Positions 7,802 through 28,626 of a stretch of DNA of 64,000 bases are shown in pieces; positions within the stretch are counted from its first letter, which is position 1, and each line of letters starts with the position of its first letter. The stretch spans positions 62,001 to 126,000 of the forward strand of contig JADKCZ010000005.1 of NCBI GenBank assembly GCA_016718565.1, given 5' to 3'. The notes beneath the pieces are model-generated. The model saw only the letters and a list, made by a program, of their open reading frames with translations, was not told the origin of the DNA and ran no database searches. The position numbers were made by a program, and so were the translations under genes. The stretch comes from Anaeromyxobacter sp. (lineage in GTDB: Bacteria; Myxococcota; Myxococcia; Myxococcales; Anaeromyxobacteraceae).

Positions 7802-8364
7802 ACCAGCCCGCGGTCCTTCGCCAGGCGGGTCAGCTTCTCCTTGAGCCGCTCGAAGCGCTTGCGCAGGGCCGCCGAGTCCACCGGGACGTCGTCCACGGCC
7901 ATGACCTCGGCGATCTCCTCCCAGGCCAGCTGCTGGTCGATGCGCAGCACCAGCAGGGTCTGCTCCTCCTCGGTGAGCTCGGCCCGCAGTCCGTCGAGCG
8001 CCTGGCGCTGCCGCTCCACCCGCAGGCCGGTGCGGGTGCGGATCTCCTCGGCCAGCCTCGAGGCCTCGCCGGTCTTGAAGCGGCGGCCGCGGCGGCGCCA
8101 GGCCTCGTCCTTCAGGTTGAGGGCGGCGTTCCAGGCGAGCTTGAAGGCCCAGGTCTTGAGCGACGACTGGCCGCGCCAGGTGGGCAGGCCGCGCCACAGG
8201 TGCTCGGCGAAGATGGAGAAGGCGTCGGCGGCGTCGGCCTCGTCGCGCAGCACGGCCTGCAGGTAGCCCAGGATCTTGGGGCCGTAGGCCCGCAGCGCCT
8301 CGGTGGCCGCCGCGCGGTGGTCGCCTCCGGCCAGGGTCGCCTTGATCTGCTCCTCCACGGTCAT
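7798..8364 (-). CDS. ECF-like RNA polymerase sigma factor (paralogue 2)
   Basis: This 188-residue protein aligns end to end with the gene at 7229-7801, sharing for example DAADAFSIFAEHLWRG, QSSLKTWAFKLAW, EEEQTLLVLRIDQQLAWEEI and AALRKRFERLKEKLTRL. It has the same region 2 and region 4 layout. The two genes converge, and their TAG stops share the palindromic CTAG at 7798-7801. The start is the ATG at 8364. Whether the two act on the same promoters or antagonise one another cannot be told from the sequence. Confidence 0.82.
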   Translation of the reverse strand: MTVEEQIKATLAGGDHRAAATEALRAYGPKILGYLQAVLRDEADAADAFSIFAEHLWRGLPTWRGQSSLKTWAFKLAWNAALNLKDEAWRRRGRRFKTGEASRLAEEIRTRTGLRVERQRQALDGLRAELTEEEQTLLVLRIDQQLAWEEIAEVMAVDDVPVDSAALRKRFERLKEKLTRLAKDRGLV

Positions 8365-8452
8365 GCCGGCATGCTACCGGCCGCGCGGGCCGATGGCGAC
8401 GGCCATCCGCGGCCCCTCCTCGGGTGGTGCTGCCCGGCGCCGGCCCGGCCGC

Positions 8453-8481
8453 TTGCTCCCCGGCCTGACCTGTCGCTACGG
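8453..8481 (+). promoter_or_regulatory. promoter of M36 peptidase gene 1
   Basis: TTGCTC (8453-8458), a 17-base spacer and CTACGG (8476-8481) form a sigma-70-like promoter 20 bases before the ATG at 8502. The same architecture, TTGCCC-N17-CTACCG, precedes the paralogous gene at 12454-12482, which strengthens both calls. Confidence 0.6.
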
Positions 8482-8501
8482 TGCCGCGGGTGTCGTCGAT
8501 C

Positions 8502-12437
<3,936 letters not shown>

Positions 12438-12453
12438 CCGCGCCCGATCCCGC

Positions 12454-12482
12454 TTGCCCCGGCGCCCCGCCTCTCGCTACCG
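12454..12482 (+). promoter_or_regulatory. promoter of M36 peptidase gene 2
   Basis: TTGCCC (12454-12459), a 17-base spacer and CTACCG (12477-12482) match the promoter of the paralogue at 8453-8481 in both boxes and spacing. The leader to the ATG at 12585 is about 95 bases, far longer than for the first gene. Confidence 0.6.
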
Positions 12483-12584
12483 TGCTCAGTTCTTGCCTCT
12501 CACCCTGACCACCCAGATGGAGCACGCCGCCCACCGCGGCCCTGGTGGCAGGTCGCAGCCTCTCTCCCCTGGGAGTCGCCGATC

Positions 12585-18105
<5,521 letters not shown>

Positions 18106-18199
18106 GCAGCGAGCCGTCGCAGCACCGTCGTACCGGACGCGGCGCGGGTCACCCTCCCTCGGTGGCTCGCGCCGGTTCGTTCCTGGGCTGGCCCGGCCC

Positions 18200-18682
18200 C
18201 TACCCCTCGATGGCCGCGTCCACCGGCGTGGCCCGCGCCAGCGCCGCCAGGGCCTTCGGGTCCAGCCCCACCAGGAAGCCGCGCGAGCCGCCGTTCACGT
18301 AGACGCGCGGCAGGTCGAGGATGGTCCGCTCCACGTACACCGGCAGGACCTTGCGGGTGCCGAGCGGGCTGGTGCCCCCCACCTGGTAGCCGGAGTGGCG
18401 CTGGGCCACCTCGGGCCTGCAGGGGGCGATGGCCTTCCGGCCGAGCTGGCGGGCCAGCGCCTTGACGCTCACCTCGCGGTCGCCGTGCATCAGCACCAGG
18501 AGCGGCGCCCCGGCCTCGTCCTCCATCACCAGGGTCTTCACCACGGCGTGCTCCTCCACGCCGAGCTCGCGGGCGCTGACCCGCGTGCCGCCCTTCTCCT
18601 CGTAGCGGTAGGGGTGCTCGGTGTAGGCCACGCCGCGCTCGCGCAGCAGGCGCGTGGCGGGGGTGCTGGGGGTCTTGCTCAC
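18200..18682 (-). CDS. ybaK: Cys-tRNA(Pro) deacylase YbaK
   Basis: This 160-residue protein of the YbaK/EbsC family starts at a GTG preceded by an AGG ribosome-binding site. Family hallmarks are present: VVKTLVMED with the conserved Lys, LMHGDREVS, the GYQVGGTSPLGTRK signature, and ERTILDLPRVYVNGG. YbaK hydrolyses cysteine wrongly attached to tRNA-Pro by prolyl-tRNA synthetase. The gene lies on the same strand and downstream of proS, DUF4388 and pyrF with gaps of 21-79 bases, so it is probably co-transcribed with the enzyme whose errors it corrects. Confidence 0.93.
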   Translation of the reverse strand: MSKTPSTPATRLLRERGVAYTEHPYRYEEKGGTRVSARELGVEEHAVVKTLVMEDEAGAPLLVLMHGDREVSVKALARQLGRKAIAPCRPEVAQRHSGYQVGGTSPLGTRKVLPVYVERTILDLPRVYVNGGSRGFLVGLDPKALAALARATPVDAAIEG

Positions 18683-18731
18683 GGGGCCTCCGGGTGCGGG
18701 GCGCGGCTGGTCGGGCGGCTGGTCGGCCGGG

Positions 18732-19424
18732 TCAGGCCGGCGGCAGCTCGGCCGCGATGGCGCGAGCGGCCGCCACCGGGTCGGGGGCGTCGCGCAGCGG
18801 GCGGCCCACCACCAGCACGTCGGCCCCGGCGGCCACCGCCTGGGCCGGGGTGGCCACCCGGGCCTGGTCGCCCAGGGCGGCGCCGGCCGGCCGGATGCCC
18901 GGGACCACCAGCAGGGGCCCGGGCCCCACCGCCGCGCGCACCGCCGCCACCTCCTGCGGCGAGCAGACCAGCCCGCCGGCCCCGGCCGCCACCGCCAGGC
19001 GGGCCAGCCGGACCACCGCCGCCTCGGGCGGGCCGGCCAGGCCGATCTGGTCGAGGGTGGCGGCGTCCAGGCTGGTGAGCACGGTGACCGCCAGGATGCG
19101 CACCTGCGGACCGGCGCCGCGCACCGCCGCCCGCACCATCTCCTGCCCGCCGGCGGCGTGCACCGTCAGCAGGGAGGCGCCGGAGGCGGCGGCGCTGCGG
19201 GCCGCCCCCTCCACCGTGGCCGGGATGTCGTGCAGCTTCAGGTCCAGGAAGACCGGGCGGCCCAGCGCCGCGGCGGCTCGCACCGCCTGGGCCCCTTCGG
19301 CCAGGTAGAGCTCCAGCCCCACCTTGAGCATGCCGACGTGCGGCGCGATGGCCCGGGCGAACGGCTCGGCCGCGGCCCAGCTGGGGAAGTCGAGGGCGCA
19401 GCAGAGGCGGTCCTTCGGGTCCAT
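18732..19424 (-). CDS. pyrF: orotidine-5'-phosphate decarboxylase
   Basis: This 230-residue TIM-barrel enzyme has the usual family length and converts OMP to UMP, the last step of pyrimidine synthesis. Visible motifs are CALDFPS at the N-terminus, KVGLELYL, the catalytic [10 protein letters not shown] (DxKxxD), [18 protein letters not shown], and the phosphate-binding [14 protein letters not shown] near the end. The start is an ATG. It lies between the DUF4388 gene (79-base gap) and ybaK (49-base gap) on the same strand. Confidence 0.95.
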   Translation of the reverse strand: MDPKDRLCCALDFPSWAAAEPFARAIAPHVGMLKVGLELYLAEGAQAVRAAAALGRPVFLDLKLHDIPATVEGAARSAAASGASLLTVHAAGGQEMVRAAVRGAGPQVRILAVTVLTSLDAATLDQIGLAGPPEAAVVRLARLAVAAGAGGLVCSPQEVAAVRAAVGPGPLLVVPGIRPAGAALGDQARVATPAQAVAAGADVLVVGRPLRDAPDPVAAARAIAAELPPA

Positions 19425-19503
19425 GGTTCCTCCGGGCGAGGCGCGCCGCTCGGCGCGGCCTCGCGGCGAGTCGGGCCGGGTGGGACCGGCCGAAGGGCGG
19501 CGC

Positions 19504-20946
<1,443 letters not shown>

Positions 20947-20967
20947 GCCTGGCCTCGTCCCGTGGGC

Positions 20968-22695
20968 TCAGCGCCCGGTCGACCGCCGCACCAGGTCGGC
21001 CACCCGGTCGGCCACCTCGGCCAGCGGCACCAGCTCCACGTCCTTCACCCCGCGCAGCTTCCACTCCACCTTGCCCTCGGCCAGCCCCTTCTTGCCCACC
21101 GCCAGCCGCAGCGGGATGCCGATGAGATCGGCGTCCTTGAACTTCACGCCGGGCCGCTCGTCGCGGTCGTCGTAGAGCACCTCGACCCCGGCCGCGGAGA
21201 GCGCCGCCACCACCTGGTCGGCGGCCGCCACCAGCTCCGGCTCCTTGCCGAGCGGCAGCACGGTGACGTGGAAGGGGGCGATGGCCATGGGCCAGCGGAT
21301 GCCGTCCTGATCGTGGTGCAGCTCGATGGCGGCCGCCAGGATGCGCTCCACCCCGATGCCGTAGCTGCCCATGACGATGGGCACCTGGGCGCCCTGGGCG
21401 TCCAGCACCGCCGCCCGGAGCGAGGTGGAGTACTTGGTGCCCAGCTTGAAGATGTGGCCGATCTCGAGCGCCTTGAAGACGTCGAGCGTGCCGTCGCACC
21501 GCGGGCAGCCCTCGCCGGCCTTGACGTTGCGCAGCTCGGCCAGCCTGCCGTGGGCCAGCAGGTCGCGCGCCACGTCCACCCCGCGCACGTGGAAGCCGTC
21601 CAGGTTGGCGCCGGTCACCATGTTGGTGCGGCCGGCCACCGCCGGGTCGACGAAGACCGGGGCCCGGGTGACGCCCACCGCGCCCAGCGAGCCGGGGTGC
21701 GCCCCCAGCAGCGCGACGATCTCCTCGGGGTGGGCCGGGCGGACCTCGGCGGCGCCGGTGGCGGTCTGCAGCTTGGCCTCGTTGAGGTCGTGGTCCCCGC
21801 GCACCACCGCCACCACCAGCGCCCCGTCGGCCGAGTAGACCAGGGTCTTGAGCTGCCGGCGGGCCCCCACGCCGTAGGGCTGGCGCTGCAGCGCCTCGAT
21901 GGTGACCACCCCGGGGGTGGCGAACTGCTCCAGCGCGGCCGGGCCGGGCAGGTCGGCCACCACCTCCAGGCGCGAGGTGGCGGTCTCGGTGTTGGCGGCG
22001 TAGCGGCAGGCGGCGCAGGCGGCCACCAGGTCCTCGCCGGCGTCGGTGCGCACCATGAACTCCTGCGAGCCCGAGCCGCCCATGGCGCCGGAGTGGGCCT
22101 GCACCGCCACGAAGTCGAGGCCGCAGCGGGTGAAGATCCGCTCGTAGGCGCCCTTCTGGTCGTCGTAGCTCCGGTCCAGGCCGGCCTGGTCCACGTCGAA
22201 GGAGTAGGCGTCCTTCATGGTGAACTGGCGCACCCGCAGCAGCCCGGACTTGGGGCGCGGCTCGTCGCGGAACTTGGCCTGGATCTGGTACCAGACCTGC
22301 GGCAGCTGGCGGTAGGAGCGCAGCTCGTCGCGGGCGATGGCGGTGAAGATCTCCTCGTGCGTCATGCCCAGGCAGTAGTCGCCGCCCTTGCGGTCCTTGA
22401 GCCGGAACATGTTGTCGCCCATGACGTCCCAGCGCCCCGACTCCTTCCAGATCTCGGCCGGGTGCAGGGCCGGCAGGTAGAACTCCTGGCCCCCGATGGC
22501 GTCCATCTCCTGCCGGATGATGGCCTCGATCTTGGCCAGCGAGCGCCGGGCCAGCGGCAGGTAGTCGTAGAGGCCGGCCCCCAGCTGGCGGACGAAGCCA
22601 GCCCGGACCAGCAGGCGGTGCGAGGCCACCTGGGCGTCGGTGGGGGCCTCCTTGAGCGTGGGGATGAAGGCCTTCGAGGCGCGGACGACGGTCAT
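20968..22695 (-). CDS. proS: prolyl-tRNA synthetase
   Basis: This class II synthetase of about 575 residues has the bacterial layout. Motif 1 lies near [17 protein letters not shown], motif 2 near [18 protein letters not shown], an inserted editing domain occupies about residues 225-390, motif 3 is at [16 protein letters not shown], and an anticodon-binding domain covers about 470-575. It charges tRNA-Pro. I choose the ATG at 22695 because the upstream in-frame start lies within the TATAAA -10 box. The gene leads a minus-strand group containing a DUF4388 protein, pyrF and ybaK. Confidence 0.96.
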   Translation of the reverse strand: MTVVRASKAFIPTLKEAPTDAQVASHRLLVRAGFVRQLGAGLYDYLPLARRSLAKIEAIIRQEMDAIGGQEFYLPALHPAEIWKESGRWDVMGDNMFRLKDRKGGDYCLGMTHEEIFTAIARDELRSYRQLPQVWYQIQAKFRDEPRPKSGLLRVRQFTMKDAYSFDVDQAGLDRSYDDQKGAYERIFTRCGLDFVAVQAHSGAMGGSGSQEFMVRTDAGEDLVAACAACRYAANTETATSRLEVVADLPGPAALEQFATPGVVTIEALQRQPYGVGARRQLKTLVYSADGALVVAVVRGDHDLNEAKLQTATGAAEVRPAHPEEIVALLGAHPGSLGAVGVTRAPVFVDPAVAGRTNMVTGANLDGFHVRGVDVARDLLAHGRLAELRNVKAGEGCPRCDGTLDVFKALEIGHIFKLGTKYSTSLRAAVLDAQGAQVPIVMGSYGIGVERILAAAIELHHDQDGIRWPMAIAPFHVTVLPLGKEPELVAAADQVVAALSAAGVEVLYDDRDERPGVKFKDADLIGIPLRLAVGKKGLAEGKVEWKLRGVKDVELVPLAEVADRVADLVRRSTGR

Positions 22696-22704
22696 GGTCC
22701 GGGG

Positions 22705-22733
22705 TTTATACACCGGGGCCGAGGCCGCCCGAA
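22705..22733 (-). promoter_or_regulatory. proS promoter
   Basis: On the minus strand TTCGGG (22728-22733), a 17-base spacer and TATAAA (22705-22710) precede the proS ATG by nine bases. The transcript would start within a few bases of the start codon, so the message may be nearly leaderless. Confidence 0.55.
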
Positions 22734-22793
22734 GCGCCGCGGCGGCCGCCCTCGGCCCTTCCCTCGCGGCCGCCGCCGGGATAGGAGGAGGCC

Positions 22794-23147
22794 GTGCCCA
22801 CCCGGACCATCATCGCCCTGCTGGTCTTCGCCGCCCTGGCCCTGGCCGGAGGCCTGGCCTGGGACGCCGGCCTCCTGGCCCCGCCGCGGCCGCCGCTGCT
22901 GGAGACGCCGGCGCTGCTGGCGGCCGGCCAGGGGGTCTACGCCTACCGCTGCGCCTCCTGCCACCGCGACGTCGCGCTGGCCCCGAAGGTGGTCGGCCTG
23001 TCGGCCGACCAGGCCTACGAGAAGATCGGCCGGCTGCAGGAGCACCCGCGCGCCAACATGCCGCCCTTCCCGGGCACCGAGGAGGACCGCCGGGCCCTGG
23101 CGATCTTCATGGCCGCGCTCGGGGCCGGGCGGGCGCGCCTCCCGTAG
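22794..23147 (+). CDS. membrane-anchored cytochrome c
   Basis: This 117-residue protein starts at a GTG with a good GGAGG five bases upstream. An uncleaved N-terminal helix ([19 protein letters not shown]) is followed by a small class I cytochrome c domain with the heme-binding CASCH at about residues 53-57 and the distal Met ligand probably in ANMPPFPG. It should be a periplasmic electron carrier anchored in the inner membrane. It is divergent from proS and has no redox partner next to it. Cytochrome-rich genomes are typical of Anaeromyxobacter-like bacteria. Confidence 0.9.
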   Translation: MPTRTIIALLVFAALALAGGLAWDAGLLAPPRPPLLETPALLAAGQGVYAYRCASCHRDVALAPKVVGLSADQAYEKIGRLQEHPRANMPPFPGTEEDRRALAIFMAALGAGRARLP

Positions 23148-23165
23148 CGCGCCGGGCGCGCCCGG

Positions 23166-23657
23166 TCAGCCCTGCGCGGCACGCCAGAGCCCCCGAGCGC
23201 CGAGCAGCAGCAGGGCCAGCCCGCCGCCCCCGACGGCCAGCAGGAGGCCGAGCGCCGCCAGGAGCGTGCGGCCGCCGGCCATGGAGGTGAAGAAGCGCGC
23301 CCCCTGCACGCCGCGCGGGTCGAACCCGAGCGCGGCGAGCTCGACCGGATCGGCGGCGCCCGGGATGAAGGCGCCCCTCACCTCGCGCTCGGCGTCCTGG
23401 CAGGTGACCTCCCCCTGGAACTGGGCGACGAACGGGTGGGCGCCCTCGCGATCGGCGGCCAGGAACAGCGTGCTGGTGCCCTGGCGCACCGGCGTCCGCG
23501 TGTCACAGCGCAGCACCGCGTCGGTGAGGACCACGGTCCGGCCGGCCGGCGCGTCCGCCACCAGCGACGGGACCGGCGAGCGCCCGGCGCGCGCCACGGC
23601 GGCGGTGACGGTGGCGGCCCCCGGGGCGACGGCGCCCACGGCCAGGCCACCGACCAC
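23166..23657 (-). CDS. membrane protein of unknown function
   Basis: About 163 residues from the GTG at 23657. The better ribosome-binding site (GAGG, six-base spacing) lies before a CTG at 23688-23690, which would add 11 residues and complete an N-terminal hydrophobic helix, so a rare CTG start is possible. A beta-rich extracytoplasmic region with two cysteines (VLRCDT and VTCQD) is followed by a C-terminal helix (LLAALGLLLAVGGGGLALLLLG). The topology is two membrane helices with a periplasmic loop. I do not recognise the family. It converges with the cytochrome gene, 18 bases apart. Confidence 0.65.
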   Translation of the reverse strand: MVGGLAVGAVAPGAATVTAAVARAGRSPVPSLVADAPAGRTVVLTDAVLRCDTRTPVRQGTSTLFLAADREGAHPFVAQFQGEVTCQDAEREVRGAFIPGAADPVELAALGFDPRGVQGARFFTSMAGGRTLLAALGLLLAVGGGGLALLLLGARGLWRAAQG

Positions 23658-23804
23658 GACGAAGGCGACGTGACGGGGCTGGAAACGCAGGGGAGACCTC
23701 GCGGCGAGGGGGTGTGGCGGCGCCCCAGAGGTAGCAGGCGGCGCCGGCCGCGTCGAGGTCGGCAGGCCACCTCGGGCAGGGCGGCGGCCCGGCGTCGCGC
23801 CCGC

Positions 23805-24924
23805 CTACGTCCCCTCGGCCGGCGCCCGCCCGGCCGCGATGTCGAGCGCCTCGGAGACCAGCGCCTCCTCGAGGTCCTCGGCCTTCATGCGCCGCACCAC
23901 CTTGCCGGCCTTGAAGAGCAGCCCCACCCCGCCGTGGCCGTAGGCCACGCCCACGTCGGCGGCGGCCGCCTCGCCGGGGCCGTTCACCTCGCAGCCCATC
24001 ACCGCCACCGACACCTCGCCCTTCACGGTGGAGAGCCGCTGCTCCACCCGCTCGGCGATGGGGATCATGGCCACCGAGCAGCGGCCGCAGGTGGGGCAGG
24101 AGGTCAGGGTGGCGCCGCCGAACTTGAGCCCCAGCGACTTGAGCAGCAGGCGCGCCACCTTCACCTCCTCCACCGGGTCGGCGGTGAGCGAGATGCGGAT
24201 GGTGTCGCCGATGCCGTCGGCCAGCAGGATGCCCAGCCCGGCGGCGCTCTTGACCGTGCCGGCCAGCAGGGTGCCGGCCTCGGTGACGCCCAGGTGGAGC
24301 GGGTAGTCGAAGCGCCTGGCGAAGAGGCGGTTGGCGGCCACCGTCATGGCCACGTCGTGGGCCTTCAGGGAGACCTTGATCTCCTGGTAGCCCTCGTCCT
24401 CCAGGAAGCGGATGTGGCGCTCGGCGCTCTCCACCATCCCCTCGGCGGTGGGCCAGCCGTGCTTCTCCACGATGTCCTGCTCCAGCGAGCCGGCGTTGAC
24501 GCCGATGCGGATGGGGACCATGCGCTGGCGGGCCGCCCGGACCACCTCGCGGACCCGCTCGCGCGCCCCGATGTTGCCGGGGTTGAGCCGGATGGCGTGG
24601 ACCCCGGCGTCGAGCGCCGCGAGGGCCAGGCGGTAGTCGAAGTGGATGTCGGCCACCAGCGGCACCGGCGTGGCCTTGACGATGGCGGGCAGCGCCGCCG
24701 CGGCCTCGGCGCCCGGCACCGCCAGCCGCACCAGGTCGGCGCCGGCCTCGGCCAGCGCCCGGATCTGGGCCAGCGTGGCCGCCGCGTCGGCGGTGTCGGT
24801 GGTGGTCATCGACTGGACGGAGATCGGCGGCCCCGCCCCCGATGGCCACGCCGCCGACCTTCACCTGCCGGGTCGGCCGCCGCTCGCCCAGCCCCGACGA
24901 CTCACCCTGTCCGTATGCGCCCAT
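23805..24924 (-). CDS. ispG: (E)-4-hydroxy-3-methylbut-2-enyl-diphosphate synthase, with a one-base frameshift
   Basis: IspG makes HMBPP in the non-mevalonate isoprenoid pathway with a [4Fe-4S] cluster. The open frame 23805-24809 starts abruptly at [16 protein letters not shown], while the conserved N-terminus ([18 protein letters not shown]) is in the next frame from the ATG at 24924, which has a GGGAG ribosome-binding site. Family proteins read GGGAPISVQSM here. The DNA has GGGGCCGCCGATC where GGGGCGCCGATC would join the frames, so one extra C lies at about 24827-24835. Cluster cysteines (TSCPTCGRC and GCEVNGPGE) are intact. The corrected product is about 372 residues, the normal length. 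Because the gene is usually essential, an assembly error is likely. Confidence 0.92.
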
Positions 24925-24981
24925 GTGGTCTCCCGACGGCCCGGATCTAACGCCCGGGCCACCGGGCGCCACCACGCCGGC

Positions 24982-26034
24982 CTACTTCTTGGCGGCCAGC
25001 TCGGCGTCGATGAGGGGCTTGAAGGCCTCCAGCGGCTGCGCCCCGGAGAGGAGCCGGCCGTTGATGAAGAAGGCCGGGGTGCCGCGCACGCCCGCCTTCT
25101 CGCCGGCCGCGGCGTGCTCCGCCACCACCGCCGCCTTCTCGCCGGAGTCGAGGCACTTGTCGAAGCGCCCCTCGTCCAGCTTCAGCTCGCGGGCGTAGGC
25201 CTTGAGGTCGGTGACCTCCAGCCGCGGGGTGACGGCGAAGAGCTTGCCGTGCATGTCCCAGTACTTGCCCTGGTCGCCGGCGCAGTGGGCCGCCTCGGAC
25301 GCCTTGGGGGCCAGGTTGTGGCTGGGCAGGGGGTAATCCCGGTAGACCAGCTTGATCTTGCCCTTGTACTTCTCGAGCTCCATCAGGTCCTTCACCGTGG
25401 ACTCGGCCCGGGCGCAGTAGGGGCACTGGAAGTCGGAGAACTCCACGATGGTGACGGGCGCGTCGTCCGGCCCCTTGGACGGACCGGTGGACGAGACCTC
25501 CACCTTGGGCGGCAGGTAGGCCGGCAGGAGCACCTCCACCTTGGCCTCGGCGCGCAGCTGCTCGACGTACTGGGCCAGCACCACCTGCCCCTTCTGCTGC
25601 TTGAGGAACTGGGCGATCTGCGGCTTCACCTTGTCGAGCGGCTCCTCCACCTGCTTGGCCGCCTTGGCCCGCTCGTAGATGGCCCGGATCTCCTCGTCGG
25701 ACGGCGCGGCCACCTTGGTGGCCAGCTCCTTCTCGAGGAACTCGGGGACCTTGAGCCCAGCCGCCTTGGCCTTGGCGTCCACCAGCCGCTGGGTGATGAG
25801 CTGGTCGAGCGCCTGCTTGCGCAGGTCGTAGGTCTTCTGCTCGACCTCGTTGAGCTCGTTGCGGATGAGCTTGTCCACCTCGTCGGCGGTGATGACCTCG
25901 GCGCCGATGCGGGCCACCGGGGCGTTCTTGCCCGTGACGCCGGCGTCGGCGGAGGCCGCCTGGGTGGGGCGGGGGGACTGGCAGGCGACGACGGCGACGG
26001 CGAGCGCGCCGAGGAAGAGGGGACGGGTGCGCAT
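24982..26034 (-). CDS. lipoprotein with SurA-N-like and DsbA-like thioredoxin domains
   Basis: This 350-residue protein begins with a lipoprotein signal ([11 protein letters not shown]). Residues about 40-165 resemble the SurA/trigger-factor N-terminal chaperone region ([37 protein letters not shown]). From about 185 on there is a DsbA-family thioredoxin domain with active site CPYC in [14 protein letters not shown], and the cis-Pro loop in [12 protein letters not shown]. Fusing a chaperone arm to an oxidoreductase suggests a periplasmic enzyme that holds and oxidises or reduces unfolded substrates. A second DsbA-like lipoprotein without the chaperone arm is at 49757. Confidence 0.88.
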   Translation of the reverse strand: MRTRPLFLGALAVAVVACQSPRPTQAASADAGVTGKNAPVARIGAEVITADEVDKLIRNELNEVEQKTYDLRKQALDQLITQRLVDAKAKAAGLKVPEFLEKELATKVAAPSDEEIRAIYERAKAAKQVEEPLDKVKPQIAQFLKQQKGQVVLAQYVEQLRAEAKVEVLLPAYLPPKVEVSSTGPSKGPDDAPVTIVEFSDFQCPYCARAESTVKDLMELEKYKGKIKLVYRDYPLPSHNLAPKASEAAHCAGDQGKYWDMHGKLFAVTPRLEVTDLKAYARELKLDEGRFDKCLDSGEKAAVVAEHAAAGEKAGVRGTPAFFINGRLLSGAQPLEAFKPLIDAELAAKK

Positions 26035-26226
26035 GTGGCTCCAGGTGGAGTGAGGGAAAGCCGGGGCAGATTGCCGCGGGAGGGGCCACAGGTCAATCGA
26101 CGAGGTGCCCGCGCCATTCCCCAGCGGGGGTGCGACCGGAGCGGACAGCCCCGGGCACGGGCTGGACGGGCGGGTGGCGCCCGATACGTCCCCGGCACGC
26201 CCGACACCCGGGACGGCGGCGCCCGC

Positions 26227-28626
26227 TCAGCGCGCCCCGGGCACCGGCCGATCCAGCGCGGACCGCACCTCGGCCAGCAGCGCCGCCGGGGCCAGCGGCT
26301 TCGCCAGCAGCCGCTCCCGCGCCGCGGCGGTGCCCCGCTGCACCCGATCGGCCGCGTAGCCGCTGGCGAAGAGCACCCGCAGCCGGGGGTCGAGCGCGCG
26401 GATGCGCTCGTAGGCCTCCACGCCGGTGAGGCGCGGCATGGTCACGTCGAGCAGCGCCAGGTCGAACGGCTCGCTGGCCGCCCGCACCGCCGCCACCGCC
26501 TGCTCGCCGTCCTCGGCGGTGGTGACCCGGTAGCCGTGACGGCGCAGCAGGCTGGCCCAGACGCCGCGCACGGTGGCGTCGTCCTCGGCCAGCAGCACCA
26601 GCTCGCCGTGGCCGCGCGCCGCCAGCGGGGGCGCCGCCGCCACCGCCTCCTCGGTCGCCCCGGGCAGGAGCGGCAGGTGGACGTCGAAGCGCGCCCCCTG
26701 CCCCGGCTCGCTCCAGACCTCCACGAACCCCCCGCTGCCGCGCACGATGCCGTGCACGATGGAGAGCCCCAGGCCGGTGCCGCGCCCCGCCGCCTTGGTG
26801 GTGAAGAAGGGGTCGAAGATGCGGGCCCGCGTGGCCTCGTCGAGGCCGGCGCCGTGATCGCGCACCGAGAGGACGGCGTAGGGCCCGGGCGGCACCTGGT
26901 GGAGAGCGGCCGCGGCGGCGTCGAGCGCCACCTCCGCCAGCGTCACCTCGAGATCGCCCCGCCCCGCCATGGCGTCGCGGGCGTTGGTGGCCAGGTTGAT
27001 GAGCACCTGCTCGAGCTGCCCGCGGTCCCCCCGCACCGGCAGGCGGCCCGGCGCCGGCGTCACCAGCAGTCGCACCTCCTCGCCGATGATGCGGCGCAGC
27101 ATCCGGGCCACGCCCTCCACCACCTCGCCGAGCTCCACCAGCCTGGGCTGGCCGCCCACCCGCCGGCCGAACGCCAGCAGGCCGCGGGTCAGGCCGGTGG
27201 CGCGGTCCACCAGCTGCATGGCCTCGTCGAGGTCCTCGCTGACGGGGTGGTTGTCGCCCAGCGCCTCGCGCGCCGCCCCCACCAGGCCCACCAGCCCGGT
27301 CAGGATGTTGTTGAAGTCGTGGGCCACGCCGCCGGCCAGCGTCCCGAGCGACTCCAGCTTCTGGGAGTGGCGCAGCGCGCCCTCCAGGCGGCGCCGCTCG
27401 GTCACGTCCTCCGCGATCGAGGCGAAGTGGGTGATGACCCGGGAGCCCTGGCGCACCGGCACCACCGAGACGGCCTGCCAGGCGGGCCGGCCGTCGCGGC
27501 CCGGGCGCGACAGCTCCCCGGCCCAGGGCTCGCCCGCCAGCAGCCGGCCCCAGATCTCGCGCGACTGCTCCGCCGTGACGGCGGGCGCCTGCAGCTGGTC
27601 GAAGGGGCGGCCCAGCACGGCCTCGCGCGGCAGCCCCACCTGCTCCAGGTGGCGCTCGTTGGCGTACTCGACGATGCCGGCGGCGTCGAAGATCACCACC
27701 GAGGCGCTGGTCTGCTCCAGCACCGCCGACAGCTTGGTGCGCAGCTCCTCCGCCCGGTCCCGGCTGGAGAGCTGCCACACCGCGTCCATGTAGAGCCCGA
27801 GCTGGCGCACGTCCTCGTCGTCGTAGGGGTCGGCCTTGTTGGCGGCCCCGGCCACCGCCACGATGCGCCCGTCCACCACCACCGGCACGGTGAGGAAGCG
27901 CGTCAGGGCGGCGTGGCCGAGCGGGTAGCCCTTCTTGTGGGGGTGCGGCGCGGCGAAGGCGTTCACCACGACGGGGCGGCGCTGCCGCACCACCTCGCCC
28001 CACAGCCCGGTCTTGTCGAGGGCGTAGACCCGCTGCATGTCGGGGATGGAGCAGGCGCGCATCACCGACTGCGACCACGAGTGAAGGGTGAACTCCCGGC
28101 GGTCCTCGTCGTAGTAGTAGATGTAGCCGAGGGCGCTGCCGGTGAGCACCAGCGACTCCTCCAGCGCCCGGTCCAGCAGCTCGCGCAGCGTGGCGCCACG
28201 GCTGCGGGCCAGCCGCTCCAGGCACTCGTGGCGCCGCAGGTCGGCGCGCCGCCGGGCGTCCCACTCGTTGCGCTGGGTCAGGTCGCGCAGGAAGACGAAG
28301 AGCTTCCCCTCGCGGGCGAAGTAGTTGGCGGCCACCTCCAGCTCCAGCAGCAGGCCGTCCTTGCGCCGGTGGTGGGTCTCGAACCGGTCCCAGCCCTGCT
28401 GGCGCAGCCGCTCCAGGTGCTGGCTCACCTCGGCGGCGCTCTCGCGCGCCTCCAGGTCGGAGATGCGCATGCCGAGCAGCTCGTCGCGCGTGTAGCCGGA
28501 GAGCTCGCAGTAGGACTGGCTGACGTCGAGGAAGCGCCCCTCGCGATCCACCAGCCAGAAGCCGTCGGCCGCCTCGGCCTCGCCGGGCGCCGGCCTGCTC
28601 GGGACTGCCTCCACCGTGTGGGACAT
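26227..28626 (-). CDS. hybrid histidine kinase, PAS-GAF-PAS-HisKA-HATPase-REC
   Basis: This 799-residue cytoplasmic kinase starts at the ATG at 28626, preceded by GAAGG. The order is a PAS domain (about 20-130, [20 protein letters not shown]), a GAF-like sensor (about 150-300, [18 protein letters not shown]), a second PAS (about 315-420), HisKA with phospho-acceptor His in [11 protein letters not shown], HATPase with [15 protein letters not shown] and [11 protein letters not shown], and a C-terminal receiver with phospho-acceptor Asp in LALLDVTMP. No membrane segment is seen. It is divergent from the chemoreceptor at 29026 across a 399-base gap. The signal and partner are unknown. Confidence 0.92.
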   Translation of the reverse strand: MSHTVEAVPSRPAPGEAEAADGFWLVDREGRFLDVSQSYCELSGYTRDELLGMRISDLEARESAAEVSQHLERLRQQGWDRFETHHRRKDGLLLELEVAANYFAREGKLFVFLRDLTQRNEWDARRRADLRRHECLERLARSRGATLRELLDRALEESLVLTGSALGYIYYYDEDRREFTLHSWSQSVMRACSIPDMQRVYALDKTGLWGEVVRQRRPVVVNAFAAPHPHKKGYPLGHAALTRFLTVPVVVDGRIVAVAGAANKADPYDDEDVRQLGLYMDAVWQLSSRDRAEELRTKLSAVLEQTSASVVIFDAAGIVEYANERHLEQVGLPREAVLGRPFDQLQAPAVTAEQSREIWGRLLAGEPWAGELSRPGRDGRPAWQAVSVVPVRQGSRVITHFASIAEDVTERRRLEGALRHSQKLESLGTLAGGVAHDFNNILTGLVGLVGAAREALGDNHPVSEDLDEAMQLVDRATGLTRGLLAFGRRVGGQPRLVELGEVVEGVARMLRRIIGEEVRLLVTPAPGRLPVRGDRGQLEQVLINLATNARDAMAGRGDLEVTLAEVALDAAAAALHQVPPGPYAVLSVRDHGAGLDEATRARIFDPFFTTKAAGRGTGLGLSIVHGIVRGSGGFVEVWSEPGQGARFDVHLPLLPGATEEAVAAAPPLAARGHGELVLLAEDDATVRGVWASLLRRHGYRVTTAEDGEQAVAAVRAASEPFDLALLDVTMPRLTGVEAYERIRALDPRLRVLFASGYAADRVQRGTAAARERLLAKPLAPAALLAEVRSALDRPVPGAR

